The position numbers and the translations under genes were made by a program. Shown in pieces: positions 25,486 through 35,040 of a stretch of 64,000 nucleotides of DNA (the first letter of the stretch is position 1; the number at the start of each line of letters is the position of its first letter). Below the pieces are notes generated by a model. The model saw only the letters and a list, made by a program, of their open reading frames with translations. It had not been told where the DNA came from and made no database searches. Source of the stretch: an uncultured Collinsella sp. (GTDB taxonomy: Bacteria > Actinomycetota > Coriobacteriia > Coriobacteriales > Coriobacteriaceae); the NCBI GenBank assembly GCA_900541745.1, contig UQLA01000003.1, positions 1-64,000 of the forward strand. The letters run 5' to 3'.

Positions 25486-28147
25486 CCTGCACCTTGAGGG
25501 CTTCGGCCAGGCTGACGCGCTTGATGGAGCGCGTGTGTAGCAGCGCCACGACCAGGTAGGTCGCAAAGCCAATGCCGACACATGCGGCCATGGACCAAGC
25601 GGGCACGTAGATCTCGATATTGCCGTTGTAGGCGAGCAGCATCGAGCGGAAGATGGCCGTGAGCGAGCCGATAATGACCGGCAGGCTCAGCACGAGCGAC
25701 GCCGCCACGCACAGCGTGATCGAGCGGATGTACAGATGCGAGATCTCGCTATCGCGATAGCCAAAGACTTTCATGTAGCTGATCGACCGGGCGCTGTGGT
25801 CGATTACAGCCTTGGTCAGCAGGTACATAAACAGCAGGAAGATGAACACCGCGAGCCCAACCATCATGCCGATCATTTTGCTCATCATGCCGATGAACTG
25901 GTCGCCCACGGCGCGCATGTCGTCGGGCGTGGTGTCGCCGGCAAAGTAACGAGCATCGAGGTCGAGCTTCTCGTCGCTCACATAGCCGTTAAAGTAGGCA
26001 GCGTCGTTGTCGAACAGCTCGTTAAAGTCTTCGATACTCATATAGATATTCATGTCCGACTTGGAGCCCCAGGCACAGTCCTTGCCCGCATACTCAAGGG
26101 AATAATGCTCGCCCTCGTACTTGTCGCTGAGCGTGACCTTCTGGCCCTCGCTCCAGCCAAACTTATCGAGCAGACCGCCGCCAAAGACGACGCGTCCGTC
26201 GCCGACGTTGAGGTCTTTCCAATAGCGCGAATCTGGTGAAATGCCATAGACGGAAATCGTCTCCTCGCCATTTCCATCGCCGCGGTCGTATTGCAGCTGG
26301 TAAACGGCATATTTCTCGGCCTGTGCGATTGTGCTCGCGCCGTTGCCGGTCGTATTGACCGGGTGGATATCGTCGTTGTCAGTGTCGATCTTAGAGGCCT
26401 TGTCGATCAGGCCGATGGCCTCATCGCGGTCGCAGCCGAGGGCATCGGCAAGGTCATCGAGGCGCGCATAAAGCGCATCCTTCTTGTCCTGGACTTTGGC
26501 GAGCGCGTCCTGCACTGCGGCCAGGCTCTCGGCAGACGGAGATGTGGTCGCGGCATCGGCTGCCGCCTGCGCCGCATCGGCCGCGTCGTCGAGTTCGTCA
26601 TCGGCATCTTGGGCGGCGGAAAGCAGCGCGCCGTCAACCGATTGCAAGCGCTCGAGTGCCGACCACTGCTCGCTCTCCTCGGCAGTGCCCTCGAGCTCCA
26701 GCGGCGCCTTGAGCGTGTACTGGTGCTCAGCGACCAGGCTTGTCTCGAGGTTGTCGGCGTAGTGCGTCATCGTGGGCAGAATCGCCAAGCCAAAGAGCAG
26801 CAGCAGCGAGGCAAACGCAATGCCCACGAAGAGCGTGGCGAAGTTGCCCAGATTGCGCAGGAAGATACGCAGGCGGAAGCGGGAAACAAAACCCATACGC
26901 TCCGGCAGCTGCAGGCCGCGCTTGGTGCCCGATTTGCCGCTCGCCTCGTGACGAAGGAACTGCAACGGCGTCTTGCCCATCTTGCGAAGCAGACCCACCA
27001 GCGTGATGAGGATGAGCGCGACGGCGGGAACCACGGCGCACTTCACAAAGATCTCCCAGCTCCAGTGCACCTGGAAGGGCGGCAGGCTGTACGAACCGTA
27101 ATAGAGGCTGCGCATGGGCTCAGTAAAGAACACAACGCCGAGCGCAGTGCCCAAAAGCGCCGCGACCACGCCCACGATGGCGGGAAGCGCAAGGTAGTGC
27201 AGCACGATCTCGCGTCGACGATAGCCGCTGGCGAGCAGCGTGCCGATGATGGCGCTCTCCTCCTCGATGGTGGCGTCAGTGAGCACCACAAAGACAAACG
27301 CCATGATCACGATGATGATGTCGAGCAGCGTCATCCACATCATGGAGTCGCCGTCCACGTCATCGCGCGCATAGCCAATGCCCTGGTTGGAATCGGCATC
27401 GATAAGATCGTCAACGCGCGCATCGGCATCGGTCAGCGCCTCGACCATATCCTGCTCCGCATCGATGCGATCCGCGGTGGGGAGGTCGCGATCGGTAAAG
27501 GTGAAGGAGTAGGTGTAGGCGGGTGCGCCGCCGGCATCTTCGAGCGCGGCAAAGCCGCCATCGGTGACCTCGGCCACGCCGTACGTGATGGTGTTCACCG
27601 TAAAGTCCGAATTGTTGAGGAACAGCGCCTGGCTATCGGGCTGGGTCATGATGCCGCAGATGGTGTAGGTGCGGCCCTCAAGCTCGACCTTATCGCCCAC
27701 GGCGAGGTCGTTGTTGGTGGCGAAGACACGGTCGATGGCCACCTCGTCGTCCGCCTTAGGCTGCCTACCTTCGCAGTAGGACGCGATATCGACCTTGGTG
27801 CGGTGCGCATAGGTGCGCAGCGTGCGCTTGGTGCCGTCGTCGCCGGACGCCTTTTTGATGATGGCGTCGATGGAGAAATTCTTGTAGAGCGTGACGCCGC
27901 CGACGTCACTGGCGGCACCCTCGGCAGCCTTGAGCTGGTCTTTGGTAGCCTCGAAGGAGGTGGTCACGCGACCGTCTTCGATCGTGTACGCATCGCGCAT
28001 GCCGTCGATAAGGCAACCGATGGAATGCGCCGCGAGCAAAAAGCCCGAGGTAAGGGCGATGCTTCCGCACATAAGCAAAAAGATGCCCAGGTACTTGCCG
28101 ATATTGCGGCGCAGCTCGCGCGGGAGACGTTTTGCGAGAGGTGTCAT
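25481..28147 (-). CDS. FtsX-family ABC transporter permease
   Basis: An 888-residue permease. One N-terminal helix (about 20-42) leads to a large extracytoplasmic region, then three helices around 280-400, a second external region rich in Ala/Asp helices (about 495-610, coiled-coil-like) and three C-terminal helices ending HTRSIKRVSLAEALKVQE. Two FtsX/MacB-like permease domains are present in one chain, as in large exporters paired with LolD/MacB-type ATPases. The ATPase gene lies 8 bp upstream. The substrate is unknown; lipoprotein, peptide or antimicrobial export is typical of the class. ATG 28147 was chosen over an upstream TTG. The last codons overlap a GGGGAC repeat. Confidence 0.88.
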   Translation of the reverse strand: MTPLAKRLPRELRRNIGKYLGIFLLMCGSIALTSGFLLAAHSIGCLIDGMRDAYTIEDGRVTTSFEATKDQLKAAEGAASDVGGVTLYKNFSIDAIIKKASGDDGTKRTLRTYAHRTKVDIASYCEGRQPKADDEVAIDRVFATNNDLAVGDKVELEGRTYTICGIMTQPDSQALFLNNSDFTVNTITYGVAEVTDGGFAALEDAGGAPAYTYSFTFTDRDLPTADRIDAEQDMVEALTDADARVDDLIDADSNQGIGYARDDVDGDSMMWMTLLDIIIVIMAFVFVVLTDATIEEESAIIGTLLASGYRRREIVLHYLALPAIVGVVAALLGTALGVVFFTEPMRSLYYGSYSLPPFQVHWSWEIFVKCAVVPAVALILITLVGLLRKMGKTPLQFLRHEASGKSGTKRGLQLPERMGFVSRFRLRIFLRNLGNFATLFVGIAFASLLLLFGLAILPTMTHYADNLETSLVAEHQYTLKAPLELEGTAEESEQWSALERLQSVDGALLSAAQDADDELDDAADAAQAAADAATTSPSAESLAAVQDALAKVQDKKDALYARLDDLADALGCDRDEAIGLIDKASKIDTDNDDIHPVNTTGNGASTIAQAEKYAVYQLQYDRGDGNGEETISVYGISPDSRYWKDLNVGDGRVVFGGGLLDKFGWSEGQKVTLSDKYEGEHYSLEYAGKDCAWGSKSDMNIYMSIEDFNELFDNDAAYFNGYVSDEKLDLDARYFAGDTTPDDMRAVGDQFIGMMSKMIGMMVGLAVFIFLLFMYLLTKAVIDHSARSISYMKVFGYRDSEISHLYIRSITLCVAASLVLSLPVIIGSLTAIFRSMLLAYNGNIEIYVPAWSMAACVGIGFATYLVVALLHTRSIKRVSLAEALKVQE

Positions 28148-28155
28148 GGCGCCGC

Positions 28156-28869
<714 letters not shown>

Positions 28870-28960
28870 GGTATCCCCCATTGTTAGCCTCGTACTACTT
28901 TATGAACGTAATAGTAAACCTTGGCGAACTATTTTTGGGCGAGGCCTGGGATTTATTTCA

Positions 28961-29015
28961 GACTAGTCATTGGGTAGTCATTGGGGACGTTCTTAAATGA
29001 CCAGTCGCTGGGGAC
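28961..29015. repeat. GGGGAC-core repeats, tandem (R1 family)
   Basis: A partial R1 end (gactagtcattggg) is joined to a full R1 unit (tagtcattgggg, acgttcttaaatgaccagtc) and then to a variant ctggggacaccc. A further variant cttggggacagtcctt follows at about 29033. The block looks like repeated insertion of the same repeat next to itself. Confidence 0.75.
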
Positions 29016-29096
29016 ACCCTTTCGCCGCCCAGCACTTGGGGACAGTCCTTGCCAGCCCGGCCGGCGAGCCGGCAAATCGGCAAAGACTGCCCCCGA

Positions 29097-29130
29097 TGGC
29101 TGGTCGTTTAAGAACGTCCCCAATGACTAG
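29097..29130. repeat. GGGGAC-core repeat (R1 family)
   Basis: ctggtcgtttaag then aacgtccccaatgactag, the inverted orientation relative to the copy at 28961, ending 4 bp before the stop of the ABC-2 permease gene. Confidence 0.8.
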
Positions 29131-29134
29131 GTGG

Positions 29135-30340
29135 CTAGGCGCGGGATTTGGCGCGTGCGAGTGCGAGGCCTACGGCGGCGATGGCCACGGCAAAGAGCAC
29201 CGTGACGCCCAGGTCGCAGACAATGTCGCCCAGCACGGCGGACGTCAAATCCGAGGCGAGCGCCTTGCCGATCGCGTCGTTCACCCAATATGTCGGCACA
29301 AAGTGCGCCACCGTCTGCACGGCCGGGCCCATCAGCGACAGCGGCATCCAGGCGCCGCCCAAAAACGTCATGAGCATGCCGAGCAGGTTGCCCACACCGT
29401 TGAGCAGCTCCTCGCGCGCACCCAGGCTCGACAGCGCAAAGCCAACGGCCAGCGGCGTGCACGCCAGGGCAAACGTCGCTGCCAGCGCCAAGCACACACG
29501 GCCCGCGCCGACCTCGGCGACCGCACCGGCAAAGCCCACGACGCCCATCATGCTCGACACAAACCAGATGCAGACGGTGATCACGGCGGCGGCTGCAAAC
29601 ACGGCAAGCGAGCGCCGGCGCTCGGAGATTGGACCGGCATCCATACGACGCACGCGCTCAGGCTCGTTCATGCCCGAGAACACCAACCCCACCGACACGA
29701 TGACCGACGAGATAATCGCGTACGCACCGAAGTTGAAATACGACTCGAGCGTGGCGGCGGCAGTCGAGTCGACCTTGACCTGTTCGATCTCGACCTCGGC
29801 ACGCTCGGTGGCCGCATGCTCGGCGGTCTTGGCAACGTCGCCGTTAGAGGCGGCGGGCTCAAGTGCGGCCGCAGCGCCCGCGAGCGAGATCCAGCGCGAG
29901 GCCTCGGCAGACGAGAGCGCCGCCGCCATGGTGCCAGCACCGTAGGTCACATCGAGCTTGGGCAGGGACTCCCCCGCGCGGGCGGCTGCAACGAGGTCGC
30001 CCTCAAACCCCTCCGGGATAAAGAACACGCAGTCAGCGCTGCCCTTGGCGCTATTGCTCTTAGAAAGCGCGTCCGCAAGATTGTACGTATCGTCGCCGAC
30101 GCCCGTGACCAGCTCAAAGCGCGAACCCAGATGCTTGGTAAGCGCACGCGAAAGGTCGCTGTCATCGCGGTCGACCACGATCACGTTGGCATCGTAGGGC
30201 TTATACTCGGTGAGCTGCGACGAGTTCCAGCTCACCGATGCCGCGATAAACACACCCAGCAGAGAAATGAACACCGTGTAGATGAGCAGATAGAGCGGGT
30301 GCGCGAGCGCCATGCGAAGCGCAGTCTTAAAGGTGCTCAT
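29135..30340 (-). CDS. ABC-2 type permease, second subunit
   Basis: A 401-residue ABC-2 permease: one N-terminal helix, an external domain of about 170 residues, then five C-terminal helices (LESYFNFGAYAIISSVIVSVGLVF through ALARAKSRA). The family motif region NLLGMLMTFLGGAWMPLSLMGPAVQTVAHFVPTYWVNDA is typical of YhgE/ABC-2 exporters. It overlaps the first permease gene by 14 bp, so the two form a heterodimer with the shared ATPase. ATG 30340 is preceded by GGAAGGAGC. Last gene of the three-gene operon; the divergent two-component system suggests it exports an antimicrobial or a stress signal. Confidence 0.88.
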   Translation of the reverse strand: MSTFKTALRMALAHPLYLLIYTVFISLLGVFIAASVSWNSSQLTEYKPYDANVIVVDRDDSDLSRALTKHLGSRFELVTGVGDDTYNLADALSKSNSAKGSADCVFFIPEGFEGDLVAAARAGESLPKLDVTYGAGTMAAALSSAEASRWISLAGAAAALEPAASNGDVAKTAEHAATERAEVEIEQVKVDSTAAATLESYFNFGAYAIISSVIVSVGLVFSGMNEPERVRRMDAGPISERRRSLAVFAAAAVITVCIWFVSSMMGVVGFAGAVAEVGAGRVCLALAATFALACTPLAVGFALSSLGAREELLNGVGNLLGMLMTFLGGAWMPLSLMGPAVQTVAHFVPTYWVNDAIGKALASDLTSAVLGDIVCDLGVTVLFAVAIAAVGLALARAKSRA

Positions 30341-31514
30341 AGCGGCTCCTTCCAAAGATCAGCGTGGCGGCGGCAACGAACAGCAGCGCCATAAGGACCA
30401 GCGCGCCGGCGCGAACGGCAAAGGGGCCCAGGTCCTCAAAGAAATACAGGCGGTTGAACATGTCGCAGATGAGCTTGACGGGGTTGAACCAGCACTCGGC
30501 CGGGCAGGCGCGGGCAGCATCGTCGGCAAACGCCATCGCCGGCTCGCCGTAGAGGCCGGCGAACAGGGCGCACGTGATGGCAAAGCCCGTGAGGATGCCC
30601 GACTTGGACGCCTTGCCGCCCTTAACGGGAAGCGTGCCCACAAAGAGCCCCAAGCCCGTGGCAGCAAGCGCGGAAGCGGCGGCACCCACCAAACACAGTC
30701 CCTCACGCCCGCCAAAGTCGATGCCCACGACCAGGCGCACGTAGCCAATCGCAATCGCCATCGAGGCAAAGGAGACCAGCCACGAGCCCACAAAGATGCC
30801 AGCCAGCGACGCCGTCTTGGAAAGACCGCCCACGCAGCGACGTGCGCCGAGGCCCGACAGATTGGGCTGCAGATCGACGACGCTCAAGGCGGCAAACTCG
30901 GCAGACATCATCGCCACCAGGCCAAAGAGCGCGTAATAGTAGATGACTGTGCCATCGGGCGTGGTGCGCGTAAGGCTTACGCGGCGGGTGCCGCCCTCGA
31001 GCGACAGGGCGCGCGCAACCGCCTCCGGGTCGGCAAGCGCCGCCGGGTTGTCCTGGGCAATCTGGGACATGAGCTCGGCATTTTGCGTATACGAGCTTGC
31101 CACCGTCTCAAGGATGCTGCGGTCGGTGAGCACCGTCGACGCACGCGAGCCGTCGTAACTCGATAGCAGCGTGAGCTTGGGCGTGCCCGCAGCGTCGACC
31201 GTATAGATGCCCGCGACCTCGCCGGCCTTGAGTGCTTTGCGCGCGGCAGCCAAGTCTTCGTACTCGTGGATCTCGAGCAGCCGGTCGTCGCCCTCCTTGG
31301 CAAGCGACGTCGCCACGCCCTTAAAGGTCGAGGCGTCCCAGGCCTCATCCGCTACGACGGTCACCGGCACCGGGTCGACCGTGCCGTCAGAGCTCAGGTT
31401 CGCGAACATAAACATGAACATCGTTGAAAGCGCAATGGGAAAGATCGCGCCCCAGACCCATGTACTCGGTCGACGCAGTAGCGTCTTGAGCGCGGTGATG
31501 ATGGTGTTGAACAT
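30327..31514 (-). CDS. ABC-2 type permease, first subunit
   Basis: A 395-residue ABC-2 permease, paralogous in layout to its downstream neighbour: N-terminal helix (WVWGAIFPIALSTMFMFMF), an external domain (about 40-185) and five to six C-terminal helices, ending LIFGRSRYEHL. It lies 9 bp downstream of the ATPase gene and overlaps the second permease gene by 14 bp, so translation is coupled. Together with the ATPase it forms an exporter resembling linearmycin-resistance LnrMN (Bacillus), which is inferred from operon architecture rather than from sequence identity. Confidence 0.88.
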   Translation of the reverse strand: MFNTIITALKTLLRRPSTWVWGAIFPIALSTMFMFMFANLSSDGTVDPVPVTVVADEAWDASTFKGVATSLAKEGDDRLLEIHEYEDLAAARKALKAGEVAGIYTVDAAGTPKLTLLSSYDGSRASTVLTDRSILETVASSYTQNAELMSQIAQDNPAALADPEAVARALSLEGGTRRVSLTRTTPDGTVIYYYALFGLVAMMSAEFAALSVVDLQPNLSGLGARRCVGGLSKTASLAGIFVGSWLVSFASMAIAIGYVRLVVGIDFGGREGLCLVGAAASALAATGLGLFVGTLPVKGGKASKSGILTGFAITCALFAGLYGEPAMAFADDAARACPAECWFNPVKLICDMFNRLYFFEDLGPFAVRAGALVLMALLFVAAATLIFGRSRYEHL

Positions 31515-31523
31515 GGCTGCCCC

Positions 31524-32462
31524 CTAGTCGCGCAGCTCGCGGCCGGTGATCTCGAGGAACACGTCGTTGAGGGTCGGCGGCTCGCTCCACACGCGGCCGA
31601 GTGCCACGTCGGCGGCGCGCAGCGTGTCGAGGATGTCCACCAGGTTGTGCGGGCTCGCTTCGCAGGTGCATATGAGCTCGCCGCCGGAAAGCTCAACCGA
31701 AAGCACGTGCTCGAGGGCGCGCAGCCGCTCGATTGTGGCTGGCTCGACGGCGCCCACCTCGACGGTCACGCGCTCGCCCATCTGAATCATGCGCTTGAGC
31801 TCGTCGTTGGTGCCCTGCGCCAGCACGCGGCCGCCGTCCATGATCATGATGCGACTGCAGATTTGCTCGACTTCCTCCATGTAATGGCTGGTATACACCA
31901 CCGTGGCGCCCTCGTCGCGCAGGCGGCAGATGCCCTCCAGGATGGCGTTGCGGCTCTGCGGGTCGACCGCCACCGTGGGCTCGTCAAAAAAGATGAGCTC
32001 GGGCTTGTGCGCGATACCGCAGGCGATGTTGAGGCGACGCGCCAGGCCGCCCGAGAGCTTGCCGGGGCGAAACTTGGCAAAGTCGCCCAGCCCGACAAAG
32101 TCGATTGCCTCGTCCACCAGCGCGCGGCGGCGCTTGCGGTCGGTGACGTAGAGGCTGCAGAAATAATCGATGTTCTCGCGCACCGTGAGCTCGTCGAACA
32201 CCGCCACCTGCTGCGGCACCACGCCGATGCGGCGCTTGAGGTCGTAGCGGGCGGGCGTCATGGGTTCGCCGAACAGCTCGATGGTGCCTTTGTCGTAGGC
32301 GAGCAGCTGCAAGATGCAGTTGATGGACGTGGTTTTGCCCGAGCCGTTGGGGCCCAGCAGGCCAAAGATCTCGCCGGGGGCGATGCTCAGGTTAAAGTGG
32401 TCGAGCGCGATAAGATCATCGTAGCGCTTGACGAGGTTTTCGACGTGAACGATATCTGTCAT
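31524..32462 (-). CDS. ABC-2 exporter ATP-binding protein
   Basis: A 312-residue ATPase of the NatA/DrrA/LnrL type. Walker A is GPNGSGKTT, the Q-loop VVPQQVAVFDELTVREN, the signature LSGGLARRLNIACGI, Walker B LIFFDEPTVAVD and the switch His TSHYMEEVEQI. A C-terminal extension of about 90 residues (VEVGAVEPATIERLRAL..GRELRD) matches the regulatory tail common to this group. ATG 32462 is preceded by GAAGGACC. First gene of the exporter operon, divergent from the histidine kinase gene 210 bp away. Confidence 0.93.
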   Translation of the reverse strand: MTDIVHVENLVKRYDDLIALDHFNLSIAPGEIFGLLGPNGSGKTTSINCILQLLAYDKGTIELFGEPMTPARYDLKRRIGVVPQQVAVFDELTVRENIDYFCSLYVTDRKRRRALVDEAIDFVGLGDFAKFRPGKLSGGLARRLNIACGIAHKPELIFFDEPTVAVDPQSRNAILEGICRLRDEGATVVYTSHYMEEVEQICSRIMIMDGGRVLAQGTNDELKRMIQMGERVTVEVGAVEPATIERLRALEHVLSVELSGGELICTCEASPHNLVDILDTLRAADVALGRVWSEPPTLNDVFLEITGRELRD

Positions 32463-32660
32463 GAGGCGGTCCTTCTGTTGCTTGCGGCCCGGTACGATTG
32501 CATCATCGCAGGAGCCGCCGGTGCGCACCAGTGAGCTTTGTCACGAGTGCGAGGAGGCGGAGGCGAAACCCCCGCTCGCGCGAGCGATCGACGCCGCTTT
32601 GCCGCGTGGGAGGAATGTCACGGTTGCGCAGGTGGCCCCTCCACCACGCGCGGCTTCGCG

Positions 32661-32675
32661 TACAATACCCGTATG
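32661..32675 (+). promoter_or_regulatory. -10 box of a leaderless transcript
   Basis: TACAAT at 32661-32666 stands seven bases before ATG 32673, and there is no ribosome site in between. This is the arrangement of leaderless mRNAs, which are common in Actinobacteria. The -35 region is weak, which fits activation by a regulator. Confidence 0.5.
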
Positions 32676-33818
32676 AACAGGCTTTTCGACAAATCGATCG
32701 TGCTGGCGTGCTGCATTGCGGCCGCCATGGGTCTTGCTGTGGACGCTCGCCTGGTCGCGGCGTTTTGCCTTGGCGTTATTGCCACTTCGCTGGCCGAGGT
32801 CGCACAGGGGGAACGCACGCGTCGTGCAAGCGAGGCCGGCAGCTACGCTTACGTCATCATGGCCGTCTTTGTGCCGTCGTTTATGCCGTTTGCACCCCTC
32901 GCCTTTTATGACATCGCGCGACGCGTGCACCGTGAGCGTGTCTGGCCTGCGCTGGGTGTGGCCACCATTTTTGCCTTCGTACTCGCTGCGGATTTCCGCG
33001 CCGGCATGCTTCCCGCCCGCGCGCTGCTAATGACCGCCATCCTTTCGGTTGCCGCCACCCTACTGTCGCTGCGTACCGCACAGCTGGAACACGAGCAGCA
33101 GCGTATGCGCCGTACGCGCGATGAACTGCAAGAACGAGCCCTCGCGCTCGAAGCGCGCAACCGCGATCTTGCCGACCGCCAGGACTACGAAGTCGAGCTC
33201 GCGACACTCGCCGAACGCGCCCGCATCGCGCGCGAGATCCACGATAACGTCGGGCACCAACTGACGCGCGCCTCACTGCAGACCGAAGCCCTGCGCGTGG
33301 TCCACGCCGACGAGCCCGGCGTCGCCGCCGATTTCGCCGACGTCAAACGCACGGTTGACGAGGCGCTTCAGCTTGTGCGCACCAGCGTCCACGCACTCAA
33401 CGACAACGCCGTCGACCTTTCCGTGCAGCTCGAACGCATTGTTGAAGGCGCGCGCTCGGACGGCGGCCCGCAGATTGAGCTTGAAGTTATGACCGAACAT
33501 GCGCCCGCAAATGTCGCGAACTGCTTTGCGGCGGTCCTGCGCGAGGCGCTCTCCAACACCATGCGCCACGCTTGCGCCCATGCTGTCACCGTACGGTGCA
33601 TGGAGCATCCGTCGTTTTACCAGCTCATTGTTACCGACGATGGTGCGGGCGGGGTTCAAGCAAACAGTCGCGGCGCCGCGGAGGGCATGGGGCTCTCCTC
33701 CATGCGCGAGCGCATCGAGGCGCTTGGCGGCACCTTCACCGCCGGCCCGCGTGCCGGCGCCGGCGGCTGGCGCGTGTTTGCCACCGTTCCCAAACAGCAA
33801 GGAGATGAGGACCGATGA
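32673..33818 (+). CDS. sensor histidine kinase, NarL-partner type
   Basis: A 381-residue kinase. Four to five hydrophobic segments (about 8-130) form a membrane sensor with almost no external loop. A coiled coil (about 137-180) precedes the HisKA_3 box RARIAREIHDNVGHQL with phospho-acceptor His190. The HATPase domain is recognisable by VLREALSNTMRHA (N box) and DDGAGG (D box), then GMGLSSMRERIEALGG (G box). Intramembrane-sensing kinases of this kind commonly respond to cell-envelope stress or antimicrobials. It overlaps the response-regulator gene by 4 bp (ATGA) and is divergent from an ABC-2 exporter operon, an arrangement like lnrJK-lnrLMN. Confidence 0.92.
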   Translation: MNRLFDKSIVLACCIAAAMGLAVDARLVAAFCLGVIATSLAEVAQGERTRRASEAGSYAYVIMAVFVPSFMPFAPLAFYDIARRVHRERVWPALGVATIFAFVLAADFRAGMLPARALLMTAILSVAATLLSLRTAQLEHEQQRMRRTRDELQERALALEARNRDLADRQDYEVELATLAERARIAREIHDNVGHQLTRASLQTEALRVVHADEPGVAADFADVKRTVDEALQLVRTSVHALNDNAVDLSVQLERIVEGARSDGGPQIELEVMTEHAPANVANCFAAVLREALSNTMRHACAHAVTVRCMEHPSFYQLIVTDDGAGGVQANSRGAAEGMGLSSMRERIEALGGTFTAGPRAGAGGWRVFATVPKQQGDEDR

Positions 33819-34444
33819 GGCTCATCGTTGTCGACGACGACCGCTTGGTGGTCGATTCGCTCAAGATTATCCTAGGCGCCCAGCCGCAAATCGAGGTAGT
33901 GGGCACCGGCGCCAATGGCGACGACGCGGTGGCGCTCTACGCCGAGCACGCACCCGATATCGCGCTGCTCGACATCCAGATGCCGGGACGCGACGGACTT
34001 TCGGCGGCACGCGAGATCCTTAAGCGCGACCCTGCGGCGCGCGTGGTGTTTCTGACGACATTCTCGGATGACGAGTACATAGTGTCGGCGCTCAAGCTGG
34101 GCGCCCGCGGCTACCTGATCAAGACCGATGTCGCCGCCATTCCACCGGCGTTGGCGCAGGTCATGGATGGCAAACGCGTGCTCGAGGGCAAGGCGATCGA
34201 GGATGTCGACTTTGATGGAGCGGACGCCGAAGCCGGTACGCCCCGTAGGCCCGCAGCCTTTGCCAGCCTGACCGACCGCGAGTTCGAAGTCGCCGAGCTC
34301 ATCGCCCGTGGTCTCGACAACAAGGAGATCGCTGCCACCGCCTATATGGGCGAAGGCACCGTGCGCAACCACATCAGCTCAATCCTTGCCAAAATGGGCC
34401 TGCGCAACCGCACACAAATCGCCATCGCCTACCTGCGAGGGTAG
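33815..34444 (+). CDS. NarL/LuxR-family response regulator
   Basis: A 209-residue regulator: a receiver domain (1-120) with acidic pocket VVDDD and phospho-acceptor Asp53 in ALLDIQMPGRDG, the conserved Thr/Lys in FLTTFS and YLIKTD, and a LuxR-type helix-turn-helix (about 146-205; LTDREFEVAELIARGLDNKEIAATAYMGEGTVRNHI). It is the partner of the kinase with which it overlaps by 4 bp. Its likely target is the divergent exporter operon; a small gtga/tcac palindrome at 32531-32544 in the shared intergenic region is a possible binding site. The next gene is convergent, across a repeat mosaic. Confidence 0.94.
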   Translation: MRLIVVDDDRLVVDSLKIILGAQPQIEVVGTGANGDDAVALYAEHAPDIALLDIQMPGRDGLSAAREILKRDPAARVVFLTTFSDDEYIVSALKLGARGYLIKTDVAAIPPALAQVMDGKRVLEGKAIEDVDFDGADAEAGTPRRPAAFASLTDREFEVAELIARGLDNKEIAATAYMGEGTVRNHISSILAKMGLRNRTQIAIAYLRG

Positions 34445-34504
34445 TTGCCCGAAGACCGACCGCCCCGGCAGAGTAAAATGTCTGCTACCGATTTAATGCC
34501 ATTT

Positions 34505-34658
34505 CAAAACTATGCCGGTTTACTACGATGAATCGCCCGCCTCCGACCACAGCAAATTGCGCGCTTGCAAAACCGCAGGTAGAACGCTTGCGATATTTGC
34601 AAAAATGCGGGTGTGGTCAAGAATCTCGGATTCATCGTAGTAAACCGGCATAGTTTTG
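34505..34658. repeat. palindromic module A, copy A1
   Basis: A perfect 30-bp inverted repeat forms the ends (34505-34534 and 34629-34658; outermost CAAAACTATGCCGG). Inside lie a second stem (gaccaca/tgtggtc) and a core CCGCAGGTAGAACGC. Module A recurs at 41850 and 56774 with the same ends and core but other intermediate arms. Confidence 0.85.
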
Positions 34659-34700
34659 TTCGGGCAGCCCTGCACGGGCGCCTCCGCCAGCCTCGCGGGA

Positions 34701-34737
34701 CCAAAATGATCCGTTTTCCTCCGTCCCCAAGGGATCA
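34701..34737 (+). repeat. module C, copy C1
   Basis: ccaaaatgatccgttttcc then tccgtccccaagggatca. It contains a GGGGAC core on the minus strand. It stands between modules A1 and B1. Confidence 0.75.
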
Positions 34738-34750
34738 GCCGGAACCGCTC

Positions 34751-34911
34751 GCCACGAAATCGGCCCATCTACTACGTTTGACGCGATACCCATGACCATA
34801 CCTTCGTTTTGAACAAAACCACAGGCGTTCTACCTGCGGTTTTGTCTTCGCGTTTTTTTGGCATGGTTGGGGGTAAGGGGCTAAACGTAGTAGATGGGCC
34901 GGTTTCGTGGC
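34751..34911. repeat. palindromic module B, copy B1
   Basis: 29-bp arms with one mismatch (34751-34779 and 34883-34911; gccacgaaat..actacgttt). Inner hairpin contains ttctacctgcggtttt, the complement of the module A core. Recurs at 41597 and 56524. Confidence 0.85.
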
Positions 34912-34920
34912 GCCCCCGGC

Positions 34921-34965
34921 ACACAAAAGTGCCGCCACGGAGGAGGGAGATGCCTCCGTGGCGGC
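34921..34965 (-). terminator. terminator of the surface-protein gene
   Basis: Minus-strand 13-bp stem gccgccacggagg / cctccgtggcggc with a 9-nt loop followed by ACTTTTGTG. A second perfect hairpin, gcccggggcc-tttt-ggccccgggc, lies at 35004-35027, between it and the stop codon. Confidence 0.7.
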
Positions 34966-35040
34966 TGGGGGTAGGAGTAGGTCGGAATTTAGCCCTGCCG
35001 GCCGCCCGGGGCCTTTTGGCCCCGGGCGCTGTCGACGTGC

